A stretch of 64,000 bases of DNA, from the NCBI RefSeq assembly GCF_029837695.1, contig NZ_JAOEEA010000014.1:1-64000 (forward strand), written 5' to 3'. Position 1 is the stretch's first letter. Every line of letters begins with the position of its first letter. A program made the translations under genes and the position numbers. Positions 1 through 10,233 of the stretch are shown here, piece after piece. The notes beneath the pieces were generated by a model that made no database searches, was not told the origin of the DNA, and saw only the letters and a program-made list of their open reading frames with translations. The DNA is from Pseudomonas sp. GD04019 (GTDB lineage Bacteria > Pseudomonadota > Gammaproteobacteria > Pseudomonadales > Pseudomonadaceae).

Positions 1-1929
1 CTTGAACTGCGCGAAGCTCGCCCGTAGCTGAGCCACCAGGCCGTCCACCACGCGCCCACTGGCCGCCGTCTCGCTGACCGCCTCGGCCGCCCGCTGGGCC
101 TCGTTGTGGATCACCTCGACCCGGCCACGCACCGCCGACGCGCCATCGGCCTGATGGGCAGCGGAACGGGTAGCGGTGTCGATGGCGCCGTGCACCTCAT
201 CCACCGAGGCCTGTACCGACTGCTGTAGGCGCGCGCTGTCGCGCAGCGCCTTGAGACCCTCGGCCGCCTGGCCGCCAGCCTGGCCGATCACCGCCACCGC
301 CTCGCGAGCGCCCTGCTGCAAGGCCGTGATGTGCGCCTGGATATCGCCGGTGGACTGCTGGGTCTTGCTGGCCAGGGCGCGCACCTCGTCGGCCACCACG
401 GCAAAGCCACGGCCACTCTCCCCCGCCCGCGCCGCCTCGATGGCCGCGTTCAGGGCGAGCAGATTGGTCTGTTCGGCGATGGACTGGATCACCGTCAGCA
501 CCACCTCGATCTGCTCGCTCTGCTTGGCCAGCTTCTCGATCACCGCCGAACCGTTGTCCACCCGCGCCACCAGTGCCTCGATCAGGGCGCCGACCTTGGC
601 CGCGATGGCCGCATTCTCGTGGGCCGCCTGACGGATGGCCACCACCCGCTGCTGGGCGTCGTGCATGGCCTGGCTCTCGGCCTGGGCCGCCGCCGCCATC
701 TCCTCCAGGGCCTGCAGGCTGCCGGCCACCTCGTCGCGCTGACGTCCGGCCGCAGCCTCTGCCGCCGCGCTGCGCTGGGCCAGGCTGCGGATTTCTTCGC
801 CGGTGCGCTGCGCCACCTCGCCGGCCTCGCGCACGATGGGTTGCAGCTTGGCGATGAAGCGATTGACTGCGTCGGCCATCTCGCCGACCTCATCATCGCT
901 GTCCAGCTGAACCCTGCGGGTCAGATCGCCTTCGCCGGCAGCCAGATCCTTGAGCGCCGCGATCAGCAGCTGCAGGCGGCTGAGCACACGCCAGCCGAGC
1001 ACCAGCGCGACCACCGCCAGGGTCAGCAGGCCGACCACCAGCAAACCACTGGCGATGCGCCAACGCAGGCTATCGGCAGCCTGCTTCACGGTCTCGCTGC
1101 CATCGCGCGCCATGTCGTTGGTCGCCTGCTCGGCCAGCTGCAGGCGCTGCTGCAGGGCCTGGGTACTTTCCTGGGCGGCACCTGAGAGGCTCTTGTCGAC
1201 CAGCTCGCCGGCGCTGCCGACCAGAGTGGCGAAGCGCGCATCGAGCGCCGTCAGCTCCTGCTCCACGCCATCCAGCGACATGCCCAGCTGGACCTTGCCG
1301 ATGGAGGCACCCATCGGGTTGATGTCCACCTCGACCATATGCACTTTCGGATCGCGCGACGCCGCGTCGACCAGCTTGGCCAGGGCGCCGTCACCCTGCC
1401 CGGCCGCCACCAGCTCGCGCACCCGCGGGCTGCTGCGGTTGAAGTTGCGGGTCAGCCGCTGCCCCTGGGCGTCATAGAAGACTGCGAAGAGCACGGCCGG
1501 ATCACGCTGGACGATGCGGGTCAGGGCGGTCAGCGCCGGCGCGTCGTTGTCCCAGATGGCCTTGGGTGCCACGCCGGCGAGCATCTGGGCGATGGAGTTG
1601 CCGGATTGCTTGAGGTTCTCCTCGAGCACCTTGCGCAGCTGCGCCTGTTCGTCCTTGAGCTGGCTGGAAAGGCCGCCGGATAGACGCTCGCGGGTATTGG
1701 TGGAGAGCGCGGCCAGGCCGGCGCGCATCTCCTCCTCGGCGCTGCCCAGCTCACCGGCCAGGCGCTGGCTCTCGCCACCCAGGCGCTGGGTCAGGTCATT
1801 GACCAGGTTGTCGACGGTCGCCCGTGTCAGCCACACGGCGATGCCGACCTGCGCCAGCATGGCCAGGCCGAGAGCGATGAATACGGGGCGCAGCAGACGG
1901 CTGCGCAACAGCGAGAACAGAACGGACAC
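1..1929 (-). CDS. methyl-accepting chemotaxis protein (3' end cut by the window)
   Basis: Transmembrane chemoreceptor signalling to CheA/CheW. I read 643 codons before the window edge, so only the extreme C-terminus is missing. The order is: TM1 (about residues 13-33), a roughly 250-residue periplasmic sensor with a Cache-like stretch, TM2 (about 289-313), HAMP, then the coiled-coil signalling domain. The conserved hairpin tip (AEQTNLLALNAAIEAARAG) lies near residues 482-500. The start is GTG at 1929, preceded by AAGGAG at 7-8 bases; no ATG fits better. The ligand cannot be told from sequence. It is transcribed away from tolC's terminator and is probably monocistronic. Confidence 0.9.
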   Translation of the reverse strand, partial: MSVLFSLLRSRLLRPVFIALGLAMLAQVGIAVWLTRATVDNLVNDLTQRLGGESQRLAGELGSAEEEMRAGLAALSTNTRERLSGGLSSQLKDEQAQLRKVLEENLKQSGNSIAQMLAGVAPKAIWDNDAPALTALTRIVQRDPAVLFAVFYDAQGQRLTRNFNRSSPRVRELVAAGQGDGALAKLVDAASRDPKVHMVEVDINPMGASIGKVQLGMSLDGVEQELTALDARFATLVGSAGELVDKSLSGAAQESTQALQQRLQLAEQATNDMARDGSETVKQAADSLRWRIASGLLVVGLLTLAVVALVLGWRVLSRLQLLIAALKDLAAGEGDLTRRVQLDSDDEVGEMADAVNRFIAKLQPIVREAGEVAQRTGEEIRSLAQRSAAAEAAAGRQRDEVAGSLQALEEMAAAAQAESQAMHDAQQRVVAIRQAAHENAAIAAKVGALIEALVARVDNGSAVIEKLAKQSEQIEVVLTVIQSIAEQTNLLALNAAIEAARAGESGRGFAVVADEVRALASKTQQSTGDIQAHITALQQGAREAVAVIGQAGGQAAEGLKALRDSARLQQSVQASVDEVHGAIDTATRSAAHQADGASAVRGRVEVIHNEAQRAAEAVSETAASGRVVDGLVAQLRASFAQFK

Positions 1930-2023
1930 AACGAAACTCCTTCCGGTCAGGCGACCGATACCTGTGCATCGGCCGCATTCAGCAAAGCTGTAGACAAAGC
2001 AAGGTATAGGCCAAATGCCAGCA

Positions 2024-2053
2024 TAAAAAAAACCCCGCTCGGCGCGGGGTTTT
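2024..2053 (-). terminator. rho-independent terminator of tolC
   Basis: A 10-bp stem (AAAACCCCGC / GCGGGGTTTT) with a 5-base loop lies just downstream of the tolC stop. Read on the minus strand it ends in a run of eight T, so it is a strong terminator for tolC. Confidence 0.85.
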
Positions 2054-2068
2054 GCTCTTGCGGCTGAC

Positions 2069-3511
2069 TCAGTATTCCGGATTGCCCTTGAGCTGGGCTT
2101 CCGCGGCCTTGGCCAGATCCGGCGGCAGGAAGTCCTGGTCCGGGTTGTAGTCCGGCTTGAGGAAGCCCGACAGGGCGTCCAGGTCGGCCGGAGCCAGGGT
2201 ACCGGCGGCCTGCTTCAGGCGCAGGTTGTTGAGGATGTAGTCGTAGCGGGCGTTGTTGTAGTTGCGCACCGAACTGTACAGCTGGCGTTGGGCATCAAGC
2301 ACGTCGACGATGTTGCGGGTACCGACCTGGTAGCCGATCTCGGTGGCTTCCAGGGCGCTCTGGTTGGAGATGATCGACTGCTTGCGCGCCTGCACGGTTT
2401 CCACGTCGGTATTCACCGCGCGGTGCAGGTTGCGGGTGTTCTCTACCACCTGGCGGCGCAGGCTCTCGCGCTCCTGCTCGCTCTGGCTCAGGCGATGATA
2501 GGCCTCGCGCACCTGGGAGCTGGTCAGGCCACCGCTGTAGATCGGGATGTTCAGCTGCAGACCGATGCTGGTCTGCTCGGCGTCGCCGTCATAGGGCGAG
2601 GCCAGGTCATTGTTGGTGAAGCCGAGGGAGTCGTTGTCGCCCTTCTGGTACTGGGCCACGGCGTCCAGAGTCGGCGCATGACCGGCCTTGTTCTGGCGCA
2701 GGGTCTCTTCGGCGGCATTCACCGCATAGTTGCTGGCCTGCAGGTTGAGGTTCTGCTGGGCGGCGGTATCGACCCAGGCCTTGGCGTCGTTCGGTGTCGG
2801 CTCCAGCACTGGCAGGGTGTGCAGGATGCCCTCGATGGAGGCGTATTCGCGGTTGGTCAGGGTGACCAGCGCCTGGAACGCATCATCCACCGAGCGCTCG
2901 GCGAGGATGCGGTTGGCACGGGCGGTGTCATAGCCGGCCTGGGCTTCCAGCACGTCGGTCTTGTCCGACAGGCCCACGTCGAAGCGCTCGTTGGCCTGGT
3001 CCAGCTGACGCTTGAATGCCGCTTCCTCGGCCTTGGTCGAGGCCAGGGTGTCCTGGGCGCGCAGCACGGCGAAGTAGGTCTCGGCGCTCTGCAAGATCAG
3101 GTTCTGCTCGGTGGCGGAGAGCTGCAGGGCGTATTGCTGGTCGGTGGCCTTGGCCGCCTGGAACTGGAACCAGCGATCGGCACGGAACAGCGGCTGGCTC
3201 AGGTTGGCCTGGTAGGACAGGCCGCTGCGCGAGCTGTCGACATTGCCCGAGCGGGTGTCCACGTCGGTATCGGTGTTCATCGCATCGGCACCGGCGGACA
3301 GGTTCGGCAGCAGACCGGCGCGGGCCTGGGGCACCACTTCGCTGATCGCCGCGTAGTTGGCACGGGCGGCGGCCAGGTCGGCGTTGTTCTTCACCGCCTC
3401 GTTATAGACAGTGACCAGATCGGTCTTGCTTGCCTGCGGGGCGTCTTCCGCCCATGCCATGCCGGTGGTGGCAGCAGCTACTGCGAGCGCCAGAGAGAGT
3501 CTGCGTAGCAT
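2069..3511 (-). CDS. tolC: TolC-family outer-membrane efflux channel
   Basis: Outer-membrane/periplasmic channel for type I secretion and RND-type efflux, assembling as a trimer. The 480-residue length is typical. It has an N-terminal signal peptide (cleavage likely after AWA, near residue 21) and two tandem OEP repeats rich in long helices, the second ending near the motif YQVGTRNIVDVLDAQ. The ATG is preceded by AGGA at 6 bases. Head-to-head placement with thiC is, from memory, the usual Pseudomonas arrangement. No membrane-fusion or pump gene is adjacent, so it probably serves several systems encoded elsewhere, as E. coli TolC does. Confidence 0.92.
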   Translation of the reverse strand: MLRRLSLALAVAAATTGMAWAEDAPQASKTDLVTVYNEAVKNNADLAAARANYAAISEVVPQARAGLLPNLSAGADAMNTDTDVDTRSGNVDSSRSGLSYQANLSQPLFRADRWFQFQAAKATDQQYALQLSATEQNLILQSAETYFAVLRAQDTLASTKAEEAAFKRQLDQANERFDVGLSDKTDVLEAQAGYDTARANRILAERSVDDAFQALVTLTNREYASIEGILHTLPVLEPTPNDAKAWVDTAAQQNLNLQASNYAVNAAEETLRQNKAGHAPTLDAVAQYQKGDNDSLGFTNNDLASPYDGDAEQTSIGLQLNIPIYSGGLTSSQVREAYHRLSQSEQERESLRRQVVENTRNLHRAVNTDVETVQARKQSIISNQSALEATEIGYQVGTRNIVDVLDAQRQLYSSVRNYNNARYDYILNNLRLKQAAGTLAPADLDALSGFLKPDYNPDQDFLPPDLAKAAEAQLKGNPEY

Positions 3512-3737
3512 GATCAGTCCTAGATGCGGGGGAATCGGGCAAGGCTAAGGTGGCCGCCGAAAACGGTCAAGGCACCGTCGGCACAACGGCAGGCCAGTTT
3601 GCAATAAGCTTTGTTGCTTGGCTGCAACAATTTCCCATGCTGTACCAGCCAAGTTGCGATTCCCGACGAAATGCCGCCACCGCCACCACCGCGGACTGTC
3701 GCCCGGCGGCGAGCTTGATTAGACTGCCGGCAGTTCT
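3512..3737. promoter_or_regulatory. divergent tolC/thiC promoter region
   Basis: Non-coding spacer carrying the tolC promoter and the start of the thiC leader. It is more AT-rich than its surroundings and contains a perfect 7-bp inverted repeat with a 6-base loop at 3611-3630 (TTGTTGC...GCAACAA), a possible operator. I could not assign -35/-10 boxes with confidence. Confidence 0.5.
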
Positions 3738-3824
3738 TGTCGGGGTGCCCAGAGTCGTGGGCTGAGATCGGATAGTTCCGGATCCCGTTGAACCTGATCA
3801 GGTTAAGGCCTGCGTAGGGAACAA
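3738..3824 (+). promoter_or_regulatory. TPP (thi-box) riboswitch
   Basis: The aptamer has the conserved THI-element blocks in order: GGGGTGCC at 3742, GGGCTGAGA at 3759-3767, then AACCTGATCAGGTTA (3791-3805) and GCGTAGGGAA (3812-3821). TPP binding normally shuts off downstream expression. It lies about 95 bases before the thiC ATG, the standard place in Proteobacteria. Confidence 0.93.
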
Positions 3825-3830
3825 GATGTC

Positions 3831-3869
3831 CTCGCCGTTCGGCGAGTCTTCTCGCACCAGCCATGGTGC
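3831..3869 (+). promoter_or_regulatory. likely riboswitch expression platform (two hairpins)
   Basis: Just 3' of the aptamer are a 6-bp stem with a GTTC loop (3831-3846) followed by TCTTCT, and a second small hairpin, GCACC-N6-GGTGC (about 3854-3869). Either could act as terminator or anti-terminator arm. There is no long T-run, so translational control at the thiC ribosome site is as likely. Inference from position only. Confidence 0.45.
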
Positions 3870-3917
3870 GCCTTGCGTCATCAGGTTCGCTCCGACATCC
3901 AGCCAGGAGCCGAGCCG

Positions 3918-5785
<1,868 letters not shown>

Positions 5786-5801
<16 letters not shown>

Positions 5802-5910
5802 TAACGCATCGGAGCTGATAGGGGGTGGACGACGTTTTTCGTCCACCTGCTGCGCCACCGAGGTGGATGGTTAGAGCGCCATCCACCCTACCAACTACAA
5901 GCAGGCCTGA
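5786..5910. repeat. 16-bp near-perfect direct repeat flanking an inserted palindrome
   Basis: The last 16 bases of thiC including the stop (5786-5801) recur at 5895-5910 with one mismatch (GGTCTGA versus GGCCTGA). The REP-like element at 5819-5890 lies between the copies. The layout resembles duplication of a target on insertion, or an ancestral thiC end displaced by the insert. Confidence 0.75.
5819..5890. repeat. REP-like palindromic element
   Basis: Two hairpins back to back: GGTGGACGA...TCGTCCACC, then GTGGATGG...CCATCCAC. The outer ends are themselves inverted (TAGGGGG... and ...CCCTA). The size and the (G)TAG/CTA ends fit the REP sequences mobilised by RAYT transposases in Pseudomonas. 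It lies between thiC and cytX and encodes no protein. Confidence 0.65.
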
Positions 5911-5925
5911 GTCCTGCCCTCGCCT

Positions 5926-5949
5926 GGCCCCGCGCACTGTCGCGGGGCC
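5926..5949 (+). terminator. hairpin between thiC and cytX
   Basis: A 9-bp GC-rich stem (GGCCCCGCG / CGCGGGGCC) with a 6-base loop is followed by TGTTCATT rather than a clean T-run. It is a possible partial terminator that would reduce, not abolish, read-through from thiC into cytX. Confidence 0.5.
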
Positions 5950-5974
5950 TGTTCATTCCCCTCAGAGAACAACA

Positions 5975-7243
5975 ATGAACACGCCCAACTACTCCCCCAA
6001 CCTCGCCGTGCCGCTGACCGAGCGCGCCTTCGGCGCCCGCGACCTGCTCGTGCTGTGGTTCTCCCTCGGCATGGGCCTGATGGTGCTGCAGGCCGGCGCT
6101 CTGCTCGCCCCCGGCCTGGGCCTGGCCGGCGCGCTGCTGGCGCTGGTCTTGGGCGTCGGTCTCGGCGCCCTGCTGCTTGGCGCGGTCGGGGTGATCGGCA
6201 GCGACACCGGCATGGCCTCGATGGCCGCCCTGCGCCTGAGCCTTGGCCGCCACGGCGCCACCCTGCCGGCGCTGCTCAATCTGCTGCAGCTGATCGGTTG
6301 GGGCGCGTTCGAGATCATCGTGATGCGCGATGCCGCCAGCCTGCTGGCCGGCAAGTTCCTCGGCGCGGACAGCGCCTGGACCAACGCCACCCTGTGGACC
6401 CTGTGCTTCGGCGCCCTGGCCACCCTGCTGGCAGTCGCAGGGCCGCTGGCCTTCGTCCGTCGCGTGTTGCGCCAGTGGGGCATCTGGCTGCTGCTCGGCG
6501 CCTGGGCCTGGCTGACCTGGAACCTGTTCGCCAAGGCCGACATGGCCGCCCTGTGGGCGCGCCCGGGCGACGGTTCGATGAACTTCGCCCTGGGCTTCGA
6601 CCTGGCCATCGCCATGCCGCTGTCCTGGCTGCCGCTGATCGCCGACTACTCGCGCTTCGGCAAGCGTGCCGGCGGCGTGTTCGCCGGCGCGGCACTGGGC
6701 TTCTTCATCGGCTGTCTGTGGCTGATGAGCCTGGGCATGGCCTACACCCTGGCGTTCGCTACACCGGGCGAGGCCAATACTCTGCTGCTGGCCCTGGCCG
6801 GCGCCGGCATGGGCATCCCGCTGCTACTGATCCTGCTCGACGAGTCGGAGAAGGCCTTCGCCGATATCCACTCGGCCGCCGTGTCCAGCGGCACCCTGCT
6901 GCCGTTCAAGGTCGAGCACCTGGCCCTGGCCATCGGCGTGCTGTGCACCCTGATCGCCTGGTTCGCCCCGCTGGCGCAGTACGAACACTTCCTGCTGCTG
7001 ATCGGTTCGGTGTTCGCCCCGCTGTTCGGCGTGGTGCTGATGGACCACTTCGTCCTGCGCCGCCGCCAGCTGCCGAGCAGCGTGCCGCTGCTGCGCTGGG
7101 ACAGCCTGCTGGCCTGGGCCTGCGGCGTGGCCACCTTCCATGTGCTGGTGAACTTCTACCCCACCGTCGGCGCCACCCTGCCGGCGCTAGGCCTGGCCGC
7201 CGCCCTGCAACTGCTGCTGGGCAAGCTGGCCGGGCGCGGCTGA
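5975..7243 (+). CDS. cytX: cytosine/hydroxymethylpyrimidine permease-like transporter (CytX type)
   Basis: Membrane transporter of the NCS1 (purine/cytosine permease) family, 422 residues with about 12 hydrophobic helices. Placement directly downstream of riboswitch-controlled thiC fits the CytX subgroup proposed to import the thiamine precursor HMP; the substrate is inferred from context. The ATG at 5975 starts MNTPNYSPNLAVPLTERAFG, the normal N-terminus of this family. In-frame codons further upstream run through the REP-like element and are not credible coding sequence. It may share the thiC transcript, although a hairpin intervenes. Confidence 0.82.
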   Translation: MNTPNYSPNLAVPLTERAFGARDLLVLWFSLGMGLMVLQAGALLAPGLGLAGALLALVLGVGLGALLLGAVGVIGSDTGMASMAALRLSLGRHGATLPALLNLLQLIGWGAFEIIVMRDAASLLAGKFLGADSAWTNATLWTLCFGALATLLAVAGPLAFVRRVLRQWGIWLLLGAWAWLTWNLFAKADMAALWARPGDGSMNFALGFDLAIAMPLSWLPLIADYSRFGKRAGGVFAGAALGFFIGCLWLMSLGMAYTLAFATPGEANTLLLALAGAGMGIPLLLILLDESEKAFADIHSAAVSSGTLLPFKVEHLALAIGVLCTLIAWFAPLAQYEHFLLLIGSVFAPLFGVVLMDHFVLRRRQLPSSVPLLRWDSLLAWACGVATFHVLVNFYPTVGATLPALGLAAALQLLLGKLAGRG

Positions 7244-7290
7244 TCAGCCAGCAGATACCGTTTAGGCGCGCATAAGTAATGCGTAACAAC

Positions 7291-7350
7291 GTAGCCCGGA
7301 CTTCAGTCCGGGAGGGCGCCCGACATGTCCCGGACTGAAGTCCGGGCTAC
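7291..7350. repeat. REP doublet, GTAGCCCGGA family
   Basis: Begins GTAGCCCGGACTTCAGTCC and ends in its complement TCCGGGCTAC. Each half is also a hairpin (CCCGGA-CTTCA-GTCCGGG type). The same architecture with a changed core recurs at 58185-58236. It lies in the convergent gap between cytX and the lipoprotein gene. Confidence 0.85.
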
Positions 7351-7373
7351 CGATCGCGCCCTAGGGAGAAGCC

Positions 7374-8126
7374 TCAGCCGCGACCAGGGAAGTAGAAGGG
7401 TTTGACGATGCCGTTGAGGCGCGAATAGGGAATGCGCAATTCAGGATGGCCGCTGGCATAGGGCGCGATGCGGCCGATCTCGTACTTGAGCATGACCGAG
7501 CTACGCAGCAGAGCAATGTTGGCGGTGCGCGCGAAGGGCCACTCGGCCTGGTACTCCAGGTCCTCGCCCAGGCCATTGGCCTTGAGCCAGGCCTGGTGGG
7601 CCAGCTCGGCCTGCTGCCAGAAGGCCGTCTCGCCGTCCGGCAGCAGCAGGTCGTCCAGGCTCAGCAGGCGGCCCTTGTCGCGGTCGTAGTTGAGGTAGGC
7701 GCGCCCGGGAATGCCGTGGGCGCCGCCGGTGAAGCGGTAGCTGGACAGCTCGATCACCACCAGGCGGTCGCGCTGCTCCAGCACCTTGGCCTGCAGATAG
7801 CTCATCCAGCCTGGCTTGGCGGTGGCCAGGAACTCGCGCTCGTAGGCCTGCAGCGAGGCTGGCGGCGGATCGCCCGGCAGCTCGATGGTCAGCTTGAGCA
7901 ACTCCTGCTCGATGCGTGCATTCAGTTCGGGTAGATCATCCAGGCGCTGCAGATCGATATTGATCAGCGGGCAGTCCTTGCCTGCGCAACCCGCCGGGCG
8001 GTGTTCCCAGGTGTCACGCGTGATAGGCAGCGCCGACGACTTGGGCTTGGCGGCGAGCAGTATTGCCTGGCACCCACTGAGCAACAGCGAGAGAGACAGC
8101 AGGCCGGCAACGGCGATGGGGCGCAT
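7374..8126 (-). CDS. lipoprotein with DUF3298/RsiV-like domain
   Basis: 250-residue exported lipoprotein: hydrophobic leader and lipobox LLSG-C, lipidated Cys at residue 19. The mature part matches the DUF3298/DUF4163 fold seen in PdaC and RsiV: a central ELSSYRFTGGAHG motif, then a C-terminal domain ending in IGRIAPYASG and ELRIPYSRLNGIV. The function in Pseudomonas is unknown; a cell-wall or peptidoglycan-binding role is a family-based guess. It is separated by 111 bases from the OM-barrel gene upstream, so it is probably its own unit. Confidence 0.75.
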   Translation of the reverse strand: MRPIAVAGLLSLSLLLSGCQAILLAAKPKSSALPITRDTWEHRPAGCAGKDCPLINIDLQRLDDLPELNARIEQELLKLTIELPGDPPPASLQAYEREFLATAKPGWMSYLQAKVLEQRDRLVVIELSSYRFTGGAHGIPGRAYLNYDRDKGRLLSLDDLLLPDGETAFWQQAELAHQAWLKANGLGEDLEYQAEWPFARTANIALLRSSVMLKYEIGRIAPYASGHPELRIPYSRLNGIVKPFYFPGRG

Positions 8127-8163
8127 GGACTTTCCTCGGGGCGGCGACGGGCGTTTCGACTGT

Positions 8164-8190
8164 GCACGCCGCCGGGCGTTCCCGGCGTGC
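8164..8190 (-). terminator. possible end-of-operon hairpin
   Basis: An 8-bp inverted repeat (GCACGCCG / CGGCGTGC) in the 111-base gap after the six-gene operon. No T-run follows on the minus strand, so any terminator role is weakly supported. Confidence 0.3.
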
Positions 8191-8237
8191 GCGCGGCCAT
8201 TGTCGCCGCACGCGCGCCGCCATCCAAGTGCGAGAAA

Positions 8238-9440
8238 TCACAGGCTGAAGTCGCGACGCACGTGCAGGTAGAGACGATCCCGGTTGTCGAACTGGCCGTA
8301 CTGGGTGGTCTGCCCGCCGCTGAAGGCGATGTAGCCCGTCTCCAGGTACCACTGATTCCACGGCCGGTAGCCGAGGTTGGCCTTGACCATGTGGCTGCTC
8401 TGCACCTCGCGGTTGTACAGCCAGAGGATGCCGGCGTTGAGGCGCTGCTTGGACCAGTCCTTGAGCACCGCGGCCGAGGCCTCCCAGCCGGTCTCGCGCT
8501 GCAGGCTGTCCGGTGCGCCATGGCGATGGCTGACCGTGGCCTGCAGGTTGACCGTCCATTCGTTGCGCGTCAGATCGAGGCCGAGCAGCGCCGCCGACTT
8601 GGGCACGTTGTCGGCACCCTCCGGCGTCTGCAGCGGCTCGTTGAACAGGTGCACCAGGTCGCCACGCACCACCCAGTCGCCAGCCGGGCGGGCGAACGAG
8701 GCGCCGACCAGGCTGCGCCGACGCTGTTGCTCGACCATCCGCCCCTCCTCCACCACATACAGCGGATCGGGGCTGAGGCCGTCGAACAGGTAGAAGTCCA
8801 GGTCGGTGCCGTCGATCAGGGTCTTGCCGCGCCAGCCGATATCCGGGCGCTCGTGCTCGTCGTCCTCGGGCAGCCCTTCCGGACGCCCGGCCACGGCGAA
8901 GTCGGCGCCGGCCGGAGCGAAGCGGGTGTCCTGGGTCTTGGGCGCGACAACGAACTGATGCTCGAAGCTGTCGCCGTAGATCTCCACCACTGCCATCGGC
9001 CGGGTCTGCCGGCCGAGCGAGTAGTCGTCGATGTAGGGCAGCAGGAACTCGCGCAGGTCCAGCGGGTTGAGCACGTCGACCAGGCGGAAGTAGTCGCCGC
9101 GGCCCCAGGCGATCTGCTGCTGGCCGAGGCGCCATTGCCAGTTGTCACCGGCCCAGGTCAGGTACAGCTCGCGCAGGTCCTGGTCGGACTCCATGCGGTC
9201 TTCCAGCTTGCCGCCGGCATCGTCGTACTGGCTGCGGTAGCGGCCGAGTAGCACGCTGTCGAGGGTCCAGTTGCCCTCGCTGATGCGGCTCTCCAGCAAC
9301 GCCTCGACGCGATGGCCGGAGCTGCTGGCACCGGTAGTGTCGTGGTGATAGCTGTCCTCCACATGGCCGCGGCTGCTGAGGGTTGCCGCGGCCAGCGGCA
9401 GGCTGATCAGGCCCAGAACGCCGATAAGCACTGCACGCAT
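8238..9440 (-). CDS. outer-membrane beta-barrel protein, DUF1302-like
   Basis: 400 residues with a signal peptide (cleavage after LAAA, near residue 19), alternating beta-strand pattern and C-terminal ...RRDFSL ending in a hydrophobic residue, as in OM barrels. The stretch GQQQIAWGRGD...LNPLDL (near residues 107-130) matches the GKQVLSWGEA...INPLDV segment of the DUF1302 protein at 30596, so I regard both as members or relatives of that family. It is the last gene of the operon. Its ATG shares one base with the stop of the LolA-like gene (TGATG), implying coupled translation. Likely role: outer-membrane station of the RND/LolA-like export path. Confidence 0.72.
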   Translation of the reverse strand: MRAVLIGVLGLISLPLAAATLSSRGHVEDSYHHDTTGASSSGHRVEALLESRISEGNWTLDSVLLGRYRSQYDDAGGKLEDRMESDQDLRELYLTWAGDNWQWRLGQQQIAWGRGDYFRLVDVLNPLDLREFLLPYIDDYSLGRQTRPMAVVEIYGDSFEHQFVVAPKTQDTRFAPAGADFAVAGRPEGLPEDDEHERPDIGWRGKTLIDGTDLDFYLFDGLSPDPLYVVEEGRMVEQQRRRSLVGASFARPAGDWVVRGDLVHLFNEPLQTPEGADNVPKSAALLGLDLTRNEWTVNLQATVSHRHGAPDSLQRETGWEASAAVLKDWSKQRLNAGILWLYNREVQSSHMVKANLGYRPWNQWYLETGYIAFSGGQTTQYGQFDNRDRLYLHVRRDFSL

Positions 9441-10222
9441 CAGCGAATCCCGTTGCGCAGGGCGCGCTCGCTGAAGTTCTGGTCGCCCAGATCCAGGTTG
9501 TAGTCGGCAGCGGTGCGCAGCAGACGGGTCTGGCCACCCTCGACCAGGTTGCTCATCAGCGACTCGTTGACCGTCCAGAAGCCCTCCACCTGAGCTACAT
9601 CCACCACCTCGAAGGTCTTGATCTGACGACCACCGCGAAAGAACTCGTCGCGCAGGATCAACTTGCGCTCGCGGTCGACATACACCAGGCGCTGGCTGTA
9701 GCCGGTGCGCGGGTTCTCCAGACCATCGGCGGTGCGCGCCTCGATCACGTAGACCGGACGGCCCTTGTACTCCTCCTCGCGCAGCAGCTTGTACTGGTAG
9801 TCGTCGACGCGCATGCGTTCGATGTCGGCGAAGGAGAAATCGGTACCGAGGAACGGGCCCTCCTTGGAGTTAGTGGCGATACGCCGGGTCTTGCGCAGGG
9901 CCGGCAGGTACAGCCACTGGTCGTCCTCGCGGGCGGCGGCCTCGGCGTAGCTGTGCATGAGGATGCCGGTGCCGGCGGTGTCGCTGGGCGCGGTGAAGTA
10001 CAGGGTGGCCTTGCGCTCCTCGCCGTACTCCTTCTCCAGCATCAGCAGCTTGCGCTCGCGGACGAAGCCGTCGGCCATGGTCTGCACCAGGGTCACTTCC
10101 GAGCGGCGGTCCTGACCCTCGTCGCGGTCGCGCACGGTGCGCATGATGGCGGCGGGGTCGAGGGCCTCGGCCAGGGCCGGCAGGCTCAGCAGTAGGCCGA
10201 GGGCAATCAGGGAAATACGCAT
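9440..10222 (-). CDS. LolA-like outer-membrane lipoprotein-sorting family protein
   Basis: 260-residue periplasmic protein with signal peptide (cleavage after PALA, near residue 18). It belongs to the LolA/LolB-fold family often annotated as outer membrane lipoprotein-sorting protein. The central motif WLYLPALRKTRRIATNSKEG is typical. Such proteins are commonly encoded beside MMPL/RND transporters and are thought to shuttle lipidic cargo across the periplasm; it is not the housekeeping LolA. The start at 10222 has AAGGAG 6-7 bases upstream; the longer in-frame reading (to 10612) overlaps the preceding gene and is rejected. Confidence 0.82.
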   Translation of the reverse strand: MRISLIALGLLLSLPALAEALDPAAIMRTVRDRDEGQDRRSEVTLVQTMADGFVRERKLLMLEKEYGEERKATLYFTAPSDTAGTGILMHSYAEAAAREDDQWLYLPALRKTRRIATNSKEGPFLGTDFSFADIERMRVDDYQYKLLREEEYKGRPVYVIEARTADGLENPRTGYSQRLVYVDRERKLILRDEFFRGGRQIKTFEVVDVAQVEGFWTVNESLMSNLVEGGQTRLLRTAADYNLDLGDQNFSERALRNGIR

Positions 10223-10233
10223 GGGAAAACTCC

